A stretch of DNA of 64,000 nt from Lathyrus oleraceus (Eukaryota; Streptophyta; Magnoliopsida; Fabales; Fabaceae), in the NCBI RefSeq assembly GCF_024323335.1, contig NC_066583.1, positions 16,786,665 through 16,850,664 on the forward strand, given 5' to 3'. Below, in pieces: positions 58,494 to 64,000 of the stretch (position 1 is its first letter; the number at the start of each line of letters is the position of its first letter). A model generated the notes under the pieces. It was not told where the DNA came from and searched no databases. It saw nothing but the letters and a program-made list of their open reading frames with translations. The position numbers were made by a program, and so were the translations under genes.

Positions 58494-61400
58494 TGTCGCA
58501 TCCGCGAAAAACAACCGGCGGGCTAAAAACAAAATAAACAGAGCCGCCACCGTGCGTTATTTATCCCAAAAGAGGGAAAAGAAACGCTCGAAGTAAACCT
58601 GGAAAAGACATGGTCTCGCGACCAAAGAGAGATGGGATCGGGAGTCGGTTATGCGAAGGGAAGGTATTAGCACCCCTACGCATTCGTCGTACTCGACGGG
58701 ATCCACGCTCAGAAGGAAAGAATAAGGTTGCTAAAACAAACATCACACACACACACACACTGAAAACAACACAGGTGGGAGAAAAGGGGAAAGGGCTCGC
58801 TAGGATATCGCATCCTATGCCTACGTATCTCATCTGGTATGAGGATCAGGGCAACATAGTTCGGCTCACGCACGCCGAAACAAAACACACGCAAACAGGC
58901 AAACATGGAAACCGAATGCCAATCGCTGGACTTACATCAGACTCCGAACCAAACAAACCCACACTGGAAACCAAATGCCACTTGCTGGACTTATATCGGA
59001 CTCCAAGCACACAACAAGAGGATACGGAATGCCAATCGTTGGGCTTACATCCATCTCCTAACACACACAAGAAAGAAAAAGGGTGCCCGGAGAGATCTCG
59101 TACGACCTCCTGCCTACGTACCTCATCTGGTATGAGGATCAGGGCAATGTAGTTCCCCTTAACAGGGGAGAAACTTTCTCCTAACCAGAGACTGGGAAAT
59201 GACAAACTAAAAGGGAGACTGACTCGAGCCTAATAGTTATCATGTAATCCACAATGGTCCTAGGTTGAGGTTTCCACCTAACTTGCACAGGCAACAAGCT
59301 ATCCTAAACAGGCAAAGGCAAAGCAATCATACACACAATTAGCACACACTATATACAAACAAAGTGGGCTCACACAAGGTTAGGCTGTGAAACACAAGCC
59401 AACTGGAATCGGGTGTAATTAGCTTTTAACCCTAACATTGAGAGTTAGGGTGAAGCAGATGAAATGGGAAGTGAGGGTAAGACCTCACAGCTCTTATCCC
59501 TGGCCTGGGAGAGCTTCAGACAAATGAAAGTGTGGGTTCAGAAAGTTGGAACCCTTCTACACTTATGACTGACTCAACATTGATCTTGGGTTAATATCCA
59601 CAATGCATCAACACCAGTTGTGTGAGCAAAGGAATGACTCAACTGAATAGCAGGAGATGGATTGCACATCTCTTGTGTTCTGCCAATTGCCTTATCAAAG
59701 GTCTTTTCCTGCTTGGGGACAAAGATAAACAATCACAAACATTGCCTCTTAAGGAGGACTTCAGACAGGTGCCTGACCAAATAACAGGCCAGGTCTTCCA
59801 GACTACATGAAGTTAGTAAGTTATACCTCAATTGGTTAAGCAACCAAGCAACAGCAAAAGCAAGTTCAAAAGAACTATAGCAACTAATGTACCTGAAAAC
59901 AATCTAACTCAGTTAGTATTCAACTCAAAAACTCAAACAGACAATTACAAGTTAACAGTTAACTGTACACAAGCAAACAGACAAGCAAGCTATGCACCCA
60001 GGCAAAGCACAAGCTCAACTCAAATGACTTAGAAGCCACCTACAAAACAAACTCAAGATTAGTTCAACATTGACCAATTAGTCAACTCAAGCAAGTGAAT
60101 CATTTCCCTCATAGCCATATGCTTCTTAACCTGCAAACCAAGCTCAAACATGAGAAGCAAACCCCTAGGACAAGGCCTAGGGTCAAAGAGGGAGAAATAA
60201 TTCAAAACAGAACATGAAAATTGGTAATAATCAAGTTCAATCAATTAAGAACAATGTCCAAGTGGTCTCACATTCATATCATCAACCAATTTCATTTCAC
60301 ACAACAAATAGTGCAAAGCATGCAAGTTGAAAGCTCATTGAAGCAAACAGAATGAACCAATCCACATCAACTCAAACATAATTCAATAAATCCCAAGAAA
60401 AATCATGGCTAAATAGCACTCATCACATGATCATCATACCAAAATTCAAGTCATTTGGACAAATGGAAGCAAGGCAAATAAATTCCATAAGGCAAGGCAA
60501 GGCAAAACAAGCTCAATTAGGGCACAATTTCATACATCAACTTTACACAAGCATAAAACAGAATCTACACATGATAAATGTCTCAAACCAAATCCAAGAT
60601 TAACTTCAAAATGTATAGAACACATGTGCAAAGTTTCAAGCTCATAGGATAAACATCCATCATTTCACAAATCATCTAAGTTCAACACTCATCAAAAGTC
60701 CAAATATGACCAATCAGCAAAGAAAATCTCAAACAAATTGGAAATGCATCCAAACATTCCACAAAAATTCACAAGCAATCCTAACATCCAGAAGTAGCAT
60801 CATGCAAATATTTACATCAATTGGAATTTATATGGCATGGTAAATAAAATCCACAAGTTAGGTAAGCCATAGTGTGACACACATTGTCACACCCATACTA
60901 AATAGATCCTAACTCTACAACCAAGTATGAGAAAAATACAAACTCTATACCAAAATGTCCATTAGGTTGTCTATTTTAAGCATGCAAAATTTCAAGAGTG
61001 TTGGATAAGATCTCACCATTTCATGAAGCTTTTGGCAAGGCATATCAAGAAAACATATGTACACACAACCCCTAGCCAAAGTTAAAATCCATACATGCAC
61101 AAATTCTGGAAAAAATACTAAAAAAAACTAGACATCATGAGGAGCATCATGCAAAAAAGCACAGCTCAATTGGATTAATATTCATGAACTTATGAGTTTT
61201 TAAAGTGAATGAAAAAATTAAAAGTCACATGAGCAAGCATACATGGATAGCATGGAATAATGATGAAAAATGCAAATGGCAAAATGTGAAATGCTCTCGC
61301 CAAGGATCGAAGGGAGTGTTAATTTGAAACTAGGCGCGCTACAGTGTGAAGCGCTGCGTTTCACTAAAGGACCAGGACACGTGGTCCAATACATGTCCTA

Positions 61401-63380
61401 GAAACAGGAAAAACCATGCAGGCAAGGCAAAAGTGGATCAAACGCATTCTGGATTTGAAAATTTTAGGGTTTATACGTGTTCTTGATCATTCATCAGCTC
61501 AAGAACATTTGTCACCAAAATTAACAAAAGTTATACCATCGTGTTCATCTTTCAGTGTACATCATCAATCTAAACTCCATTTGCCCTAACTCATCCTATA
61601 TCATAAGACTCGAAGCAAAACATTTTCACTCATGGAACTTAGATTCAACATAACTCGTGCATTTCTTGATGAAAATTGATGAAACAAATTGCAGATTTAT
61701 CTACATTCAAAGATCTACCACATGCATCCATTAATTTCATGAATTGTTAAAGTCGAATTCTAACCTCAATTGAATGGCAGAGATGAAATCGATGCTTTCA
61801 AGTCCTGGAAGGTCCAAACAGAAGCTCCTCAGTGCTCCTATGAATGAATGGAGGAAAGTTTTGATGTTAATTGTGCACGATCTGGCTGAAAACTCAAACT
61901 GCCATGGATGATGCTTGTGCTTCAACAGTTCCAAAAGTTGCTCGAAAACCTTGTAATCTTGCTTCAAATAGCTTCAATTATGCTCATGGATCATGCTTCA
62001 ATCAAGAACAATGTTATGTTTGTGAAGATTTTTGAAGAAAAAGTGAGAGAGAAAAATGAAGAGTTCTTTGGAAAACTAGATCTAGATCTGAATTCTGTTA
62101 TGCTTCTCTAGAAAACAGTTAGAATTAGGTTTATATATGTGATGTTAATGAAGTTGCTAATCACAATTAGTGTTAATGCAATGGTGTTAATGAAATGCAA
62201 GTGTTATGACCAATTAGCCAATCCACCCTATATGCATAAAAAGCAATGTAATAGTGCATATTCTGGTTTGAAATCCATTTCAAATGATGTTTGGAGGCAA
62301 GTGTAATTGATACCATGTGAAAACAATGCCTCTTTTTCAAATTGCAATTTTCCCTCCAAATTCAAATGGAAATTCAATTTTTTTTGTGAGAAAAATGCAT
62401 GAATTATGATGTGTAATTTGGATAGTACATGACAAGAGAAGAATGTTGCAAAAAATCCCACTTCATTTGGCCTTTTGGTTCAAAAGTTATGCACTTTTGA
62501 AGTTCAAATTTTCTTGACCAAGATTGATCCATAACTTGCCAACCACACATGAGAAATTCATGTTCTTAGACTTTTTGGAAAGGTGAGAGCAAGATCTACA
62601 ACTTTCATGTTAAACAAAATTTCATTTGAAGCATTTTTGTACATGTAATCTTGAGGAGAAAACCTTTCCATTTTTGGCAATTTTGAATTACAAGTCACTT
62701 TCTATTTTTGGAAAGTTTTCATCTGACTTTATTTTCTTCATTGTTGATGTTTGAAATGTCAAATGAAACTTGTTTGGACATGAATGAAGTGTCTCTAACC
62801 CTCTCCCACCTCCAAATCCATCAGTTGACTTGTGGTTGACTTTTCAATTGATAGATGAATTTCAGCTTGACTGTTGAACTTGAGCCTCAATCTCCTGATG
62901 AAATGGCTCCAAGGATGAAACCCTAGCTTCCACAAGCTCAATAAAACCATATGATGATCCCCATCCCAATGAAGACCTCATCTCCTTGACAAACCCTGAT
63001 TGGCACAATTCAGATGATTAGGGTTGACCAGAGGTCAAAATCCTAATCCCAAGGAATCTGATCAAGCATAATGAATCTCTTGGTGATGATAAGACCATGA
63101 TGATGATGATATACCATTTCAACCAAGATGATGATCAATCTCCTTGAAGAACCAAGAAACCCTAATTTGAAGCACAAACCCTCAGATGGTTAGTGATCAA
63201 TCCTTGAAACCCTCAGGCTTGAATATCTTAACCTCTTTATCTTCTGAGCAAGACTTAGGAGGATGACTTGCTTATTGCTTCCACATGATATGCAAAGATG
63301 CAATGCCTAATGACCTAAGAAATGAAATGCAATATGCTAAGCTAGTCGCAACAGAGAAGGGCAAATTTTGAGGTGTTACA
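58494..63380 (-). repeat. Ogre 5' LTR (right copy)
   Basis: The LTR is 4,887 bp, TGTCGCATCC to GGTGTTACA, alignable to the left copy without gaps at a constant offset of 18,188. The TATA box on the minus strand is near 62131-62137, so U3 is about 1.25 kb (62138-63380) and the rest is R-U5. Short CACACA run near 58745. ORFs on either strand are shadows. Confidence 0.96.
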
Positions 63381-63385
63381 CCCAT
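63381..63385. other. Target-site duplication CCCAT, right copy (Ogre insertion)
   Basis: Exact match to 40301-40305. Confidence 0.95.
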
Positions 63386-64000
63386 ACATCAAATACCTCA
63401 CAGAAAAGCATAGGTTGCTATGGCATTTTACTCTTACCAGTGATGGTCGTACCTGCTATTTGGCACTCTTTACAAGTTCTATAGGTCTCATAGGAATCTT
63501 TAAAAATAGTGGGCCAATAGAAACATGAGTCTAAGACTTTTCTTGCAGTCCTTTGAGGACCAAAGTGCCCCCTACTTGAGAAGCATCGGAAAGATGCAAA
63601 ATAGATTCAATCTCATAGTCGGGGACACATCTCCTAATTACCTGATCACTACCAAACTTCCAAAGATATGGATTATCCCAAACATAATATTTGGCATCAC
63701 TCTTGAGTTTGTGAATTTGTGTCCTAGATGCACCTGCAGGAAAAACACCAGCAACAAGATAATTAACAATATCAACAAACCAAGGAGTAACCCCATGCAA
63801 AAGTAAAAACTACTCATTAGGAAAGTCATCATGAATGGGAAAAGGATCTTCATCCCTCTCTATCCTACTCAAATGATCAGCCACCAACTTCTTAGCTCCA
63901 CTTTTATCTTTAATCTCCACATTAAACTCTTAGAGCAACGACATCCATCGAATCAATCTCGATTTTGCTTTTGGCTTCTTTAACAAGTATTTTAAAGCTG
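63386..64000 (-). pseudogene. Athila-like RNase H end and integrase N-terminus (broken, runs off the window)
   Basis: On the minus strand from the right edge: an RNase H end with LVADHLSRIERDEDPFP near 63835-63890, then PWFVDIVNYLVAGVFPAG and YYVWDNPYLWKFGSDQVIRR (63800-63531), the typical Athila linker into the integrase zinc domain. Further left the frame is shifted and stop-rich. It continues at 40305 once the Ogre and one target copy are taken out. The RT and earlier parts lie right of the window. Confidence 0.82.

Larger units (their letters stand above)
40306..63380 (-). mobile_element. Ogre element (Ty3/gypsy, Tat lineage), complete, 23,075 bp
   Basis: The LTRs 40306-45192 and 58494-63380 are both 4,887 bp, with CCCAT duplications outside. 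Order on the minus strand: PBS (58474-58491), ORF1 (57447-55705), gag (55181-53085), protease (53040-51892), candidate intron, RT and two RNase H domains (51636-49327), integrase (49302-48136), a 2.9-kb 3' UTR with minisatellites, PPT (45193-45206). An extra ORF before gag, ~5-kb LTRs, a stop-rich gap between protease and RT, and 3' UTR tandem repeats are the hallmarks of Ogre. Three in-frame stops and one frameshift make this copy non-autonomous as it stands. The LTRs differ at about 75 positions by eye (about 1.5%), without net indels. Confidence 0.95.

Overview
This is a plant nuclear repeat landscape. No bacterial or organellar genes are visible. The mix of Ogre-type Ty3/gypsy elements with ~5 kb LTRs, SIRE-lineage Ty1/copia elements with TGAAATTC LTR starts, Tekay-type chromovirus and Athila-like elements, and large AT/TA arrays suggests a legume, most likely of the tribe Fabeae (pea, vetch, lentil, Lathyrus). 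That placement is inferred from family knowledge; no search was run. Only one convincing host gene is present: a minus-strand gene at 34134-34958 for a DUF7086-type protein of unknown function.

Left half, 1-29324, a nested stack read outward-in. The base is part of a plus-strand Ogre/Tat-like LTR (26336-29324). A minus-strand Tekay-type chromovirus interrupts it: its 5' LTR is 15350-16136 plus 24520-26335, and its internal region is 11502-15349 plus 4105-4116. Three younger elements sit in the chromovirus. A nearly complete SIRE-type copia (16137-24514, TSD AACTT) is in its LTR. A non-coding LARD derivative of the same lineage (4117-11501, TSD AACTA) is in its integrase. An Ogre-like element enters from the left edge, with only its 5' LTR seen (1-4104).

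Middle, 29325-37019: a copia-like LTR remnant, the 3' end of a CACTA DNA transposon with a decayed, intron-bearing Ulp1-type (C48) protease gene, an unassigned AT-rich stretch, the DUF7086 gene, two large (TA)n arrays, and a truncated plus-strand copia gag.

Right half, 37020-64000: an Athila-like element on the minus strand (3' LTR 37020-38096, integrase fragments 39390-40305 and 63381-64000, continuing past the right edge). It is split by a complete 23,075-bp Ogre element (40306-63380, minus strand). The Ogre has two LTRs of exactly 4,887 bp, 5-bp TSD CCCAT, an 18-nt primer-binding site, a polypurine tract, and ORF1, gag, protease, candidate intron, RT, two RNase H domains and integrase in that order, followed by a 2.9-kb 3' UTR rich in minisatellites.

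The full-length elements are young: by eye the two LTRs differ at about 1.5% of sites (Ogre), 1.4% (LARD) and 2.2% (SIRE). All of the coding elements nevertheless carry stops or frameshifts. The most unusual signals are the 3' UTR repeats of the Ogre, some complementary to its own primer-binding site; the LARD family built on SIRE signals; and the hairpin-dense LTRs of the SIRE/LARD pair. I did not find evidence of a wholly new system.
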